The notes under the pieces: generated by a model
The model's input: only the letters and a program-made list of their open reading frames with translations
The model's database searches: none
Told to the model about the DNA's origin: nothing
Program-made: the position numbers and the translations under genes
NCBI GenBank assembly: GCA_025093985.1
Contig: JACAAK010000003.1
Coordinates: 248,001 to 312,000, forward strand
Source of the DNA: Calvatia gigantea
Lineage: Eukaryota; Basidiomycota; Agaricomycetes; Agaricales; Lycoperdaceae
DNA: 64,000 nt
Reading direction: 5' to 3'
Shown: positions 52,894 to 64,000 of the stretch, one piece after another
Layout of the letters: each line of letters begins with the position of its first letter
Position numbering within the stretch: the first letter of the stretch is position 1

Positions 52894-54047
52894 ATGGGTA
52901 ATCCCGCCATAGAGGCACAACTGCCCATGCTCATGGTCGAGTCAGTCTTCTATGGCATATATCTCATAACATTCTTCATCTGTCTTCGACGACTTCTCTG
53001 GGACTCCCAGGTCAACTGGAGGGGATGGCGAAATATCAACATCCCGATGTTATTGCTCGTTCTTCTGCTTTTTATTTCCTCCTCCTTCAATTTGGCCCTT
53101 GCGCTCATTCGTGACATGCAAATGTTCGTTTACCGAGTGGAACGAGGTGAGAATAGTCGGACCAGTCGGTTGGGGGAGAATTGGGTCAATCGTGGAAAGG
53201 TGAGTTACGAGGAAGTGCTCGACGAACCTGGTAACCGATACGTATCAATCATAGTCCGCGACAATATTTTTGCAGTCCATTATTACTGATGGGGTCCTGG
53301 TGCGTCATAAGTTTTTTGCCTACCAAACACGCTGATAAGGACTCGAAAACACCTCAGATTTACCGATGCTGGCTCATTTGGAATAAATCACTCCGTATTG
53401 TTATTTTCCCTTTGATATGTTGGCTGGGAAGCATAGGGTTTAGTACCTGCGTTCTCGTCTTTCAAATCAGGCTGCAAGAAGGAAGGCGTGTGCTTGTGAG
53501 AGCTTTTATGGGGGTTGGAGGTGCGTTTTGGGGTTGCACAATTCTGGTAAACATATTCTCGTCCGGTGAGCAATCTGGCTTCCGTATCTGTTGTAATGGA
53601 ACTTCATCTTTTCCCAGGTATGATCCTATGGAAAATATGGAAAATACAGCGAGCTTGGACCCCTCCCAGCATATGCTCCGCCTGGGACATACCTCAGCGA
53701 AACAGACTTCAATTTGCCTGGCGCATCATCATCGAGTCGGGTCTCCTCTATACTACCATGACTATCATAGTCTTCATTTCATTCTTCTACCAAGGCTATG
53801 CTATCTATATATCATCTAGTGCAGTGAGTGGCCTACTACACTATTATCATCAATTTTCCACTAACCGCTTATGGAGGAAATCCAAGTTACTGGAATTGCC
53901 TTCAACCTGATCCTCATGAGGGCTGCGGCCCCGTACAAGGATCGAATGGCCACCACGCAGACATTTCGTGGAACTGATCCTATTTCGTCTGAACGACTGG
54001 AATCTCGTTCCGTAGTTGACGTTGCCGTGATGACGAACGAGGATTAG
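52894..54047 (+). CDS. polytopic (seven-helix-like) membrane protein
   Basis: Integral membrane protein of unknown function, of the type common in Agaricomycetes. ATG 52894 gives an extracellular-like N-terminus, then helices near YGIYLITFFICL, IPMLLLVLLLFISSSFNLAL, IVIFPLICWLGSIGFSTCVLV, FWGCTILVNIFSSGMILW, IIIESGLLYTTMTIIVFISFF, and a final helix IQVTGIAFNLILMR. It ends with a hydrophilic Ser/Thr/Arg tail at TAG 54047. Exons join in frame at RGK-SIITDGVL (intron 53201-53275), VL-IYRCW (53300-53356), SSG-MILW (53565-53615) and SSA-EIQVTG (53823-53875). No frame lesion. The RCWLIW and IIIESG motifs are characteristic of this fungal family as I know it; receptor or sensor function is speculative. 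Confidence 0.78.
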
Positions 54048-55091
54048 GGCTTCGCTCTGTCGCATATCCTCACCTTCACTAATAATATGTACTATCCTCT
54101 CCTTCGACAATGTGATATTAGATAGCGGGGTGGACTAATTTGAGTTTCGCAGGTGTATCTAGATTGTTAATGGCAACCACCTAACATGTTCAAATGAGTT
54201 TATTCATACAGCCCCTCTATAACGTTGGCGGATCTACAGTTTACCCCGGTAATGATCAGCGGTCCGCTAAACTTTATTCATAGTAGAACAAGTCATTCTG
54301 TAGGCTCGGGGTTGCTCAACTTGGACGGTGCTGAACATCGGGCCAATGACAATCAAGGTCTGTGGTGCCTGGAATGGGAACAATGAATTGGTATAAGCCT
54401 GAGTACGGCACACATTACCCTTCCTGAAGTCGATCTGTTACTGATATTCCCTGCATCACATTAACCCGTCGGGGCAGTATGTATGTGCCTATGTAAAATC
54501 CAGGCACCGGTCGTGGAACGTGGAGCACAAACAAACCGCCGGTGAATGGTGCACGCTTCTGTCCAGACCGCCCCAGGAGTATATGCGGGGTAGCATTTGA
54601 ATAAATTTGCTGAAATATACAGCCGGTTCTACCCAGCCCAAAGTCTAGGAATGACGATACCCGTAGCACACCTACAGCACCCGCAAAATTACAACCGATA
54701 TACCGCTGCCAGGTGTCGCCTTTGTCAAAATAACGAGACCAAGAATTATTATGACACTAAGTAATCGGGTTGCCGATTGTTACGATGGTCATATGTGGAC
54801 GACTCAGCCAAGCCCGGTACCGAGGATGCGTTTGCATTATTTTCTCGTAAATGCAGTGGGACGAGATACTGAAGAGGCAAGGGAGAACTATTCTTTGGCG
54901 GAAACGGTGGTTCGCAACCTCATACCTTGCGCAGGGTTTTCTCGCTTGTTTATCTAGTGAAGTGGGGTATGCTGGTTCCAGTTCACTTCGCCACGAACAC
55001 CTCCGCGCAACCGCCGATCTAGTCCAGGAGCTATGTAGCTGGAAGGACTTCCCACGATCCGGGATGTTTCAACCCATCCCCAACACTGGCA
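54048..55091. other. no gene recognised
   Basis: About 1 kb with only short frames. The right end borders the TIR element. Confidence 0.45.
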
Positions 55092-55931
55092 CATACTGTC
55101 GTTGATGGGGTGTTTGAAAACTTTTGAGGTGACAGGTGATTTTCTCAACGCACCCTCCGCGTATTCACTCCTCGTTTGGCATGGAGATTGGGAGTTGTGT
55201 GGGGCACTAGTATATTAATTTTTCAAGATTTTAGAACAACCATGCGAGTTGAAATCGACAAGATACTGTAATGCGAGTAAGTTCGCTAGGTGTGAGGGCC
55301 CGAGAGTCATCGACAAAGGGTTGAGACAGACTACATGACGGTAGAAAGCTAAAGAATGTATACCACGTCGAAACACTACTTAAATGAGTCCTATATGAAT
55401 ATTCCCACGGTAGCCATATTGGTACCCCTACAATACCCTGTTTGAAAACTTGGTCACGCAAATGCCACGGAATATCTGGATCTCCGCTCCTAGCCTCACT
55501 TAGTTTGTGAAGAGCCAACACGAAGCGGAGTTGAAACACTGGCCACCCAGATGTTATGCTAATGAGTGGACACCAGTGAATCTTGTGTTGAGCTTCATCC
55601 TGCTCATCCTGTGCTTTGAAATCTTAAGAAATGATTGGCTGAGAGGTGTAGAATATGGTGTGCACTTTTTGTCATGAATGGTGCAAGGGATCTAGCAGGA
55701 TCTGTGTTTTGATGGTATATTTTGGTCCTAAAAAATGCATGTCACACGACACATTTCATGTTTTTTATCTTGGGAATTCTATGGTGCTCCAAACTTTCTG
55801 GATAGGGATGTTGCTATACCCCAGATACATACTACAAAAAATTGTTGTAGCCAACAGTTACGTGTAGCATTAGCAAATATCAGTTTTCAAACAGGTGATC
55901 GATTTTCAAACACCCCATCAACGACAGTATG
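55092..55931. mobile_element. non-autonomous TIR element with TA target duplication
   Basis: A perfect 29-bp inverted repeat lies at 55092-55120 and 55903-55931. Its inner 25 bp (begins ctgtcgttgatggggtgttt) is flanked on both sides by TA (55094-55095 and 55928-55929), the target duplication expected of Tc1/mariner-type elements. Subterminal ttttcaaac and aggtga motifs recur inside both ends. The 0.8 kb interior has no frame over about 100 codons and no transposase motif, so any movement would need a transposase in trans. Confidence 0.75.
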
Positions 55932-56071
55932 GTCTTGTCATGGGTATGCAAGTGACGTTTTTGCATCTGTTAATTCATAGCAACCAAAAGGTGTCCATGG
56001 CGGTTGCAGGAAACAGAAGAAATTTTATTAATTGCTGCCAGGATTTACCAGCTTGAACCGGAAATATGCTA

Positions 56072-56200
56072 CATCACCGTCAGACTCCTTCCCAGTCCTG
56101 CGGGACGCTCTTAGATAATCGTTGTTCCGAAGTTTCGGTTTTCGGAACAACGATTATCTAAGAGCGTCCCGCAGGACTGGGAAGGAGTCTGCATCACCGT
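56072..56200. mobile_element. 111-bp perfect fold-back element with 9-bp target duplication
   Basis: Left arm 56081-56131 and right arm 56141-56191 are exact reverse complements over 51 bp, separated by a 9-bp spacer (gtttcggtt). The element is flanked flush on both sides by catcaccgt (56072-56080 and 56192-56200), a 9-bp direct repeat. An element that is nearly all inverted repeat with a 9-bp target duplication resembles a Mutator-like (MULE) fold-back MITE. It has no coding capacity and would form a very stable hairpin in DNA or RNA. It sits at the 3' end of the membrane-protein gene. Confidence 0.85.
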
Positions 56201-57512
56201 ATTATATGAGGCTGATGAATATGCATACGGACCGGCTTCCCAACGAAGCGGCAGGATCTGTTGGTATCAAATATGCGGGACGAAGGGCTCCAAGAAACCT
56301 CCTTGTATGCATCCGGTGGAAGGGAACGCAGTGTCACGAATGCAAGAACAATGATCAAAATACGAGCGAGAATATAAAGTGGCAGAGTGATGGAGATGAC
56401 TCGGAAAGGTTGGAGCATCCAGTATGGGTTAAACAAACGAAGTAAAGCGCCGCGAAATCGGTTGTTGTATGAGTTACCATAGACAAGCAAGCTAACAAGC
56501 AATGGGAAAGACAACAGAACGGGGTTCAGCGTGATGTAGAGAGCGGAAATGCGCCAAAGCAAGGACTCGGTGTGAGTCGGGAATGTAAACTTCCACGGGA
56601 TCATATGAAGACCCCCAAACAAAGCCCCGCTCGCGACCGCAAAGGTGATGAGCCCAATCTTTTGGTAAACTGCATCATAAGCGTAGAATGATTCGATCTT
56701 AAGGGCGGCTGGACCAAATACCGTCGTTAGCTGACATTGACGTGACCTCTAGCGTTCTCGGTAGTGGTCCGAGCACCACTTCCCTCAATCGGCGAAAGAG
56801 TGCTGATCTCCAGATTCCTCTGCCCAAAGAACGTAGGAACCGCCCAGTGGCAGCTTTGGCTTTCTTCCAGGTCAAATGCGGATGGTGTCGGTAAGGGTAT
56901 CTGTTGGCGGGGTTCGTTGGTCCAAATCGGGTCGTCGAGTTCTGGTGATATGCCTTAACGTGCTTGATCCGCCTCCAAATCGGATAGCAGGTCGCGTATT
57001 TCCAGGGGGTGGAATCCCCAAAACATTCTATCAGAGTCAGTGATATCCATTTCTTCCGCGGCAAGCCACATATCGGCCCGTCCCTCTCTCAATATGTGTA
57101 CCCTGGCCCCCCACTCTCTCTTAACATCCCGTTGCGCTTCCGCTGTTTGTTCTCTTCCACCACTCCTTTTCTCATCTGTATGCGGACCCCTACACATACA
57201 TTCTGCGGCTTCTCCCACCACAACCAGTACGTGATAATGTTCATAACAGCAAAAGCCAAAGTCATGACCTCGAGTTCGGCTACGGGAAGCCCTGCGGCCC
57301 AGCGAGCAACACACTGGACAATGAACCACGTCGTCTGGACTACCACAAAACAACTTGGCCAGGAAATCTCCCTTGCTCCTGTCACAAATATCTTCTTCTG
57401 TGACAATCGGGCGGTCTACTGGGCCTGATTGGACAAGCTTCAGCAGCTCCTGGAAGTGGAGTACCCGCAGTGTAGTTTCACCGTCGTAAAGGAGAAAGCC
57501 ACCCATTTGCAT
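56194..57512 (-). CDS. membrane protein, agaricomycete family, unknown function
   Basis: Starts MQMGGFLLYDGETTLRVLHFQELL at 57512 with EEDICDRSKGD, then (in the neighbouring frame) VVVQTTWFIVQCVARW and LEVMTLAFAVMNIITYWLWW. After a hydrophilic, charged middle come KIESFYAYDAVYQKIGLITF, GALFGGLHMIPWKF, HTESLLWRISALYITLNPVLL and RILIIVLAFVTLRSLPPDAY. This matches a family of about 400-500 aa fungal integral membrane proteins of unknown role. Frame changes of +1 occur at about 57348 and 56725. A deletion-type change at about 56288 makes the frame run past the expected end (an EPFVPHI-like terminus, stop at 56267) to the stop at 56194-56196, inside the target duplication of the fold-back element. 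Confidence 0.8.
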
Positions 57513-57540
57513 ATAGTAAAGGAAAGATATGACGCGCAGG

Positions 57541-57787
57541 GCTAGGATAGACCTCAGTCGACGTGGAACGAGACTGTATTAGATTGTGTAATTACCTAGG
57601 ATAGACTACGGAATGAGTTAGCTAGTGTGTACAATGGAGAACGATGGTTTGCTTACCCTCAGTTGACGTGGAACGAGACTAAGGGTGTGCAAGGTATGAG
57701 GCCAGCGAATGAGTGTGATGTCACGTGATAGCGAAGTGATTATCTACTGTAAGAAAAAGATAACGGAAGTCTACCTATATTCCAACA
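57541..57787 (-). repeat. putative 3' LTR of the Copia element
   Basis: Right after the pol stop (57795), on the minus strand, a purine tract (aagggggtg) is followed by tgttggaatatagg starting at 57787, a typical polypurine tract plus TG-start of a Copia LTR. The far end is not certain. The region holds two near-identical 24-bp copies (57552-57575 and 57657-57680; one C/T difference at a CpG) and a repeated ctaggatag. No matching 5' LTR is seen in the window. Confidence 0.45.
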
Positions 57788-57794
57788 CACCCCC

Positions 57795-60700
57795 TTAGAC
57801 TGAAGGTATGTGGAGACCTAGTTTAGAACGTAAATGAATGAAGTCTGGCTCCTTAAGAGCCTTAGTGAGAATATCGGCAGTCATTTCCTTGGTAGATAAA
57901 TAACAGATAGTAAAGGTCCCATCAGAAACACGTTCACGAATAAAATGATGTTTGATGTCTATGTGCTTGGTCCTTCCATGAAAACGAGAGTCCTTGGTGA
58001 GATCGATACTGCTGGTGCAATCCATATAGACAGTGATGGGAAGTGAAACGGGCATCTCCAGTTCAGCTAGAAGTTGAACCAACCATAATCCATACTTGAC
58101 AGTGTAAGCTCCAGCCATGTATTCCCTCTCAGTTGATGAGTCCCCGACTGTAGGCTGTTTCTTACTGACAGTGATAATAGATTTATCACCCATCTGAAAG
58201 ACACAACCAGTGACAGCTCGACGATCGTCAGGGTCCTCAGCTCCAGATGCATCAGAATAGCCAGTAAGGGTCAGGTGACGATTATCCTTGGATTTTCCTC
58301 CCAAGACTTGGACAATATCACGAGTACCAGCGAGGTATTGGAGTACATGCTGGGCAGCCTTCCAGTGCTTTGGTCCAGGGTTGGAGTTGAATTGAGCAAG
58401 GAAGCGAGCAGCGAATCCGATGTCTGGGCGAGAGATGAGCGATATCCAGGTGAGAGCTCCTACAAGTTCACGATAGGGAGTCTTGGCCATTTGCTGTTTC
58501 TCTTCCTTGGTCTGAGGTCCATCAGCCTTAGAGAGTTTACAGCCAGGATCGAGTGGGAGCGATGTAGGATGGCAGTTCTGCATATGAAATCGCTTGAGAG
58601 TGGTATCGATGTACTGGCGATGAGAGATGGAAATGGTTCGAGCTAGACGGTCCTCAATGAGAAGAAATCCCATGAGCCAATTCGGATCCTCCTCCTTCAT
58701 GTCGAAGAGCTTGTGAAGTTGGGAGCGAACATGCTTGAGTTCATCCTGTGAGCATGAAGTACTGAACATGTTGTCAACATGGATGGCGATGATGGTAGTA
58801 CCAGACTCCAGCTTGCGATAGAATACCGCATTATCGGTGTGGAGCTGTTTGAAGTGGATAGATGTAAGACGCTCAACCATGTACTTGTACCAGAGACGGG
58901 CAGCTTGTTTGAGTCCATACAAACTTCGGATGAGTAGTAGCGCCCTGTTGGTACCATCTTCAAAGCCAGGTGGTTGCTTCATGTAGATGATACAGTCGAG
59001 GTTGCTGTGTAAGAAAGCACCAGTGACATCATCTTGAGCACGTTCCCAACCAAGGGTAGCGGATAGGTGAAGGATGAGCTTGATTGACTCCAGACGAGTG
59101 GTAGGAGAGAAGGTATCATCATATTCGAGACCAGGGATCTGATTGAAACCTTGGGCGACGAGACGAGCCTTGTATCGGAGTACTTCTCCTTCAGGTCCGA
59201 ACTTGATCGTGTAGGTCCATCGACAACCAACAGCAGTCCTCTCCTTCGGCATCTTCTCAGCTCTCCAGGTTCCTCGAGTAGAGTGGAGAGATATCTCTTC
59301 CCTCATAGCTTTCCACCAGTTGTCGGCATCAGGTCCAGTGATAGCCTCCTCGAAGCTCTGAGGGATGACTGGGCCATAGGCAGCTAGGTAGGCAATGTGA
59401 GCGAGGTCGCCTTCAGGAGTGTGCTCAACAGCTTCGTGCTCAGGAATTGTAGGAGGTAGTTGGTATTTGGAGGTTGGATTGTTGAGACAATTAGCTCGAG
59501 CTTCACGTATTTTCTGATGCTGTTTCTTGGCTTCGAATTCCTTAACTGCTTGTTCCTCATTGGCTTGTTTGATCCATGATGGTCGAGAGATTCAGGTAGT
59601 TCGTCGAGGCTCAGATGGATTAGGAATGGAGGAAGGAATAGGATTGGGATTAGCAGTCGAAGGAGCTGGGTGAGGATCAGGAATGGATGGAGGAGTGGTG
59701 AATGGAGGATCGGAAGGTATAGGAGATGAACGAGGGAGAGGCGAACCAGTCTCCTCAGGTATAGGGATGGAGTTAGGATGACTCCGAGAATGAGTGGGAT
59801 CGTCGATGTTCACCCCCTCACTCATGACAGGAGGCATAGATGTATCAATACCTGGGTGGTTCACTGTCTCATAGACGATGACATCCCGAGATACCTGAAA
59901 TGACCTCTTCGAAGGGATCCATATCTTCCACGAAGTGGAGGCAGGATCGAAGCCACAGAATACCCCTTCAATAGAGTGGGCATCAAGCTTTCCTCGTTGA
60001 AGTTCATGTGGTGTGCGAACATGGCAGCGTGATCTGAAAATTCGGAAGGCGGAGACACTGGGCTTCTCGTTGAAGAATGCCTGGTAAGGAGTGATGTGGT
60101 TGAGTGTCTTGGTTGGACTGCGATTACGAGCGTCGCTAGCATACTGGTGAGCTTCAGGCCAAAAGCCATCAGCCATACCAGCCTCCTTCAACATGGCGAG
60201 GGCATGCTCATGAGTAGTACGATTGAATCGTTCGGCTACACCGTTTTGTTGAGGAGTGTGTGGAGCTGACATCTCGTGGGTGATACCCTTGTCCTTGAAG
60301 TATGACTTGAGTGCATGTCCTGTAAATTCGCCACCGCGGTCTGATCGAAAATAGACCACTTTGTTGCCAATTCGGTTCTCGAGAGAGGTGATGAGGTCTC
60401 GGAGGTGTTGTCGAGCATCGCTCTTCTGCTTAAGAAAGATCTTCCAGCCCATCCTCGAAAAGTCGTCAACAACAATGAGGACATGGTGGTATCCTTCAAT
60501 AGAAGTGGAGAAAGGGCCTTGGAGATCGGCATGAAGGCGCTCAAGGGGTCGTTTCGCTCGTCGCGAAGCTTGCTGAGGGAAGGGAGCTTGTGGATGCTTG
60601 CCGAGGGCACACCCTGCACATGCATTGAGTCAATCCGAGGTCTTGAGATCAAGCCCGGAGACCATCTGATGCTTAGCTAGGTGTCGGAGGTATTCCTCAT

Positions 60701-61550
60701 TGAGGTGCCCAAGTCGGCGATGCCAGAGATCCAGTGACGATATGTCAGAGGAGATAGCAGCGAAGGCTAGCGAAGATGGAGGTGAAGTCTCGAGGGGATA
60801 AGAGCAGGTGAGGTGGTAGAGGCCATTTCGTTGGAGATGTCCTTCCATAACGATTTCGGCCTTCTTGTTAATTTGGACCAATCCCCCCTTCTTTCGAATT
60901 TCGAGGCCTTTTCGATCCATTCGGCTCTCAGAAATGAGGTTGTCGCGAGCATTGGGACAGTATTTGACATCGAGGAGAGTGACGATGCGAGCAGGGCGGC
61001 CTTTCACGGTGACGAGGAGCTTAATGTTCCCCACACCTGTGGAATGTAGCTGAGGGCCGTCGGCATTGATACCTCCAATAATATCGTTGCGAGGTGTGAA
61101 TGTTGTGAATGCCAATCGTTGGTTACATATGTGTGCCGTCGCACCGCTGTCGAGAATCCAAGTGTCCGATTTCGGCTGTGAGCTGGTGGTAGCCATATAG
61201 GCTGAGTCCCCAGCAAGAGAGTTCCCCCCACTAGCCGTAGATCGATTGTCGTCCATAGTTTCATCAGCTTGAGCTTGATTAGCTCTGTGACGTGAGTTCC
61301 CTCCTTGTTTCCCCTTATTCTTCTTCTTCCTCTGGCGAGGTCCTTGACCTTCAGCCCCACCCCCTTTCGACCAACAGTCCTTCCAGTCATGACCCGAAAT
61401 CTTGCAGTTCGTGCAGAAGGGTTGACCAGGTTGCTGAGTCTGATTTCGCCGATTATTGTTGTTGTTGTTCTGGCCATAGACTGCATCTTGACGAGCCATG
61501 GTACCATAGTAGCGGAACGTGTGCGAGAAATAGTGAGTGGGCCCAAGCAC
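57795..61550 (-). mobile_element. Ty1/Copia retrotransposon polyprotein, 5'-truncated, two in-frame stops
   Basis: One reading frame carries, in Copia order: a zinc knuckle C-x2-C-x4-H-x4-C (CTNCKISGHDWKDC, about 61390-61430); aspartic protease WILDSGATAHI (about 61150); the GAG-pre-integrase block LDLWHRRLGHLN; integrase (HADLQGPF, FRSDRGGEF, HTPQQNGVAERFN near 60240); reverse transcriptase (ARLVAQGFNQIPGLEYDDTF, YGLKQAARLWYKYM, HVDNMF near 58760, where the usual YVDD Asp pair is VDN); and RNase H (GYSDAS near 58250, MDCTSSIDLTKD, RTKHIDIKHHFIRE), ending at 57795. The frame is broken only by TGA at about 60628 and about 59594. The gag N-terminus and 5' LTR are missing beyond 61550. Inactive. 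Confidence 0.93.
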
Positions 61551-64000
61551 ACTCTGTCATGAATAAGGCAGGCAGGTTCGGAAACTTCTCATCAGGCGTA
61601 GATGCCCAACGGTCCGCTAGGTTCCAGGACGGCTGACAGTGGTGGGATCCGGATTGAGATTGGATTCGTCCCCCGGTTGGAACAAGTCCAATTATGTGGT
61701 GTCAGCAAACCTAGAATCGCTGAATCCTCCTCCATTTCGGTGGCGATCCACTGGATTGCGTCATCCCTTGTTCCTATTTGGAGCTACGGTGGAGCACATT
61801 TCCCACCGCCGGTTGGATGGTTGAGCGTGTACGCCAAAATCAAACTTCAAGTTGGATGGGAGTCCCCGCCCATGAGCAATCATTGGCCGTAAACTTTTGA
61901 ACACCACGGGTTCATTGGTTAGGAATCTCCCTTGTCCTGGAGTATCTTAATCCTGAACTTGGAAGGTCTTCACCGTGCGTTCCCCGCGGGTCCGGAATGG
62001 GACGGACCAACGTTTCTTATCATACGGAAAAGCCTCCTATGTACGTGAACCCCGTACCAGGGTCCATAATAAGCGGTTGTATGTGGTGGAACGCAAAAAT
62101 TCTCGAACTCGAAATTGACGACTCGGTCTCATCAATATGCAGGATCGTTTGGGACTCTGTGCCATTGATAACACTAACTCTGGAGTCCGAGATACTGGGT
62201 CCGGAAATTCGGAATGATGCGTGTGCTTCCATAAATCTGCGGTTAAATTTTGTAATCTGAACCCTTTTGCCTTATATGGAAAACCTCTGGGCGAAACCAT
62301 TTCCTTAGTACATTTTAGAATAAATCGCGGAGATTATGTGAAAGCAGCAGTGTATGGGGTCCGTCGTGGGACGATAGCAGTTGACGAAGTTTCGGATCAA
62401 CGCGTGCATCGGGAATCCAAAAGGGACTGGATAGGACGGGTGAATCTATCGTGGCCGTGAGTACCAGGTATGGGGAAACGGGCAGGGGATGGCTGAATGG
62501 TTGGTTTGGCAAACCTTGTCATGATTCGTTGCCACATAAACCCTGTCAGTTATGCTCTTCTATGATATTATTCCTCCCCCCCTCCCGCTTTTTCTGTCTT
62601 TCCTCCGGACCAGGTCCAACCAAAATCTGTACTCCAATATAGTTCTATACCAACGGCCATTTCCATTAATTGGTTCCAACGCATAATCTGGTCGGACCTT
62701 TCCCCGATGCCCCCGATTCGTTGGCCGACGAACTAACCCTCTCGTGGATCTATCAACTTGCCTAATGGTGTAGTGGTTAGCTGTTGCGGAAGGTGGGATA
62801 CGCTCCTTAGTGTAGATTCCATCCATTGGCCCGGTGGGTCTTCGGCGTGTACGATTGCTTTTCGTTGAGAACTTGAATATTGATTCATTACTACTTCTCG
62901 TGGCCCCGTTTAAGTGTACTCGGTCATCAGTGCTTACAACCGTACTATGCTTCCGAATACACAGCGGTGCCAGTCTTACCCTCCCAAGTCCGTTCCGCTA
63001 TCCTCCAAAGCGCCAAGTAAAGAGAACCGCAACCATCTATTTCCCCAATGCCTGGGCTGGTGACCCGGGTCCGCAGATCTGAAGGTCGATTTCAAATGAG
63101 CTAACAAGGCGGCCTCAAAGGAGGAGGTTTGATGGAATGAGGGCATAAGAAGAGCCGGTTTAACTGGTTGCAGTTAGTCGCGAACCCCCAGATCGCATAC
63201 TAAGGTCTAAATGACGTCGCATATCCAGGTACCTCGGTGAGGAAAGGAGCTGGGTTCGTTTCTATTGTTCGTTGGGAATGATTGGCTAGTTCAGAGCACA
63301 CATAGGTTGTTCTAGTTGACGATGAGAAGGGGTTCGCCGGTTGGGCCCGACGAAAGATGTGCGTCCTTGGTCGAGATATCTATGGTAGAAGGAACCAATC
63401 TAAGAATTATTTTAATTAGAATTCCTGTCAAGGGCAGTAGGCACGTCTAGGGCCGGACGAAAATCCGACCGAGAATGACCCCGTCCGATTCTGATAAATA
63501 GGAGAATAAAATAAAGGTCCTTGTTTCCTCCCTTACTGCTTCAAACGCATTCTATCGTCCCCCGCGCTGTTCGATATGCGTCCCTACAGATAAAGTAAAT
63601 TGGGAAAACGCGATACATAAATGGTTGTTGACCGCACCAGTCAGAAGTAAACTGTAATAGGTGTAGGAGTTCAATTAAAATGAATCCAAGTATAATGTAC
63701 TAGCAAACGGAGGATGGAGCTCAGTGTTAGGATCACGTGGTCTACGAACCTGGAATTGTGAACCCAGGAGCTGAAGAGTGGAGTTTGGTATTTGCTTGGA
63801 ATCGTCTCGAGTGGCAAGGCAGTGTTGTAAGTGCAGGGAGGGAACAGGGTTCAGTCCGGTGGTCCGTTTCAAGTTGTTCAATGTTACCTCTATCACAAAA
63901 TCGAATAGGACGTTGAAAGTCTCAACATGACAGCAGATTCTCGGCTGTGGGTGTCATGAAGCGAGGTGAGTCGGATTCAACTATCGTCGCGGATGTCGGA
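61551..64000. other. no gene recognised
   Basis: Only short frames in both strands. An A-box-like tggtgtagtgg at 62767 has no tRNA fold around it. It may be further decayed repeat DNA beyond the truncated Copia element. Confidence 0.4.

Noticed and set aside
62763..62840. tRNA A-box-like sequence tggtgtagtggtta
   Set aside because: No matching B-box, acceptor stem or cloverleaf could be formed around it; at most a decayed tRNA-derived repeat.

Overview
The window looks like nuclear DNA of a filamentous basidiomycete, most likely an Agaricomycete. Nearly every gene I could rebuild is split by 47-80 bp GT..AG introns. The protein set fits too: a DMATS-type prenyltransferase, a TKL-like kinase with an HG(D/N) loop, a multi-exon metacaspase, DUF7025-type AAA ATPases, membrane proteins of agaricomycete type, and a Ty1/Copia element. 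Introns were placed by eye from splice signals and family conservation, so exon borders are models, not observations.

Layout. 2.06-9.05 kb (-): one very long Ser-rich protein of unknown function. 9.05-15.6 kb: gene-poor, no gene I can defend. 15.64-17.11 kb (-): an intact four-exon DMATS aromatic prenyltransferase. 19.86-21.1 kb (-): a kinase-fold gene whose catalytic Asp is replaced by Asn. 21.76-24.18 kb (+): a type I metacaspase in 19 exons, several of them micro-exons. 25.0-26.1 kb (-): a decayed F-box/LRR-like gene. 27.9-30.36 kb (-): GH13 alpha-glucosidase. 31.0-31.75 kb (-): dual-specificity phosphatase. 33.65-36.46 kb (+): Kelch/DUF4110 protein (KEL3/KLHDC4 type). 36.8-37.7 kb (+): small hypothetical protein. 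38.0-46.9 kb: a direct tandem duplication carrying an AAA ATPase gene and a decayed second copy that lost its Walker A region. 47.45-50.17 kb (+): cytochrome P450. 51.1-52.2 kb (-): acidic/Lys-rich protein resembling nucleolar factors. 52.9-54.05 kb (+): polytopic membrane protein. 55.1-56.2 kb: two non-autonomous inverted-repeat elements. 56.2-57.5 kb (-): a second membrane protein. 57.5-61.55 kb (-): a 5'-truncated Copia retrotransposon. 61.55-64 kb: nothing recognised.

Two cross-cutting observations matter most. First, two short palindromic or TIR elements with clean target-site duplications lie within 300 bp of each other near 55-56 kb. Second, many conserved genes carry single-base frame disruptions that are almost all insertions (about 15 insertions against 2-4 deletions). 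This points to insertion-type consensus errors, or less likely to widespread decay. I see no operon-like or clustered pathway logic: the prenyltransferase and the P450 are 30 kb apart, with housekeeping-like genes between them.
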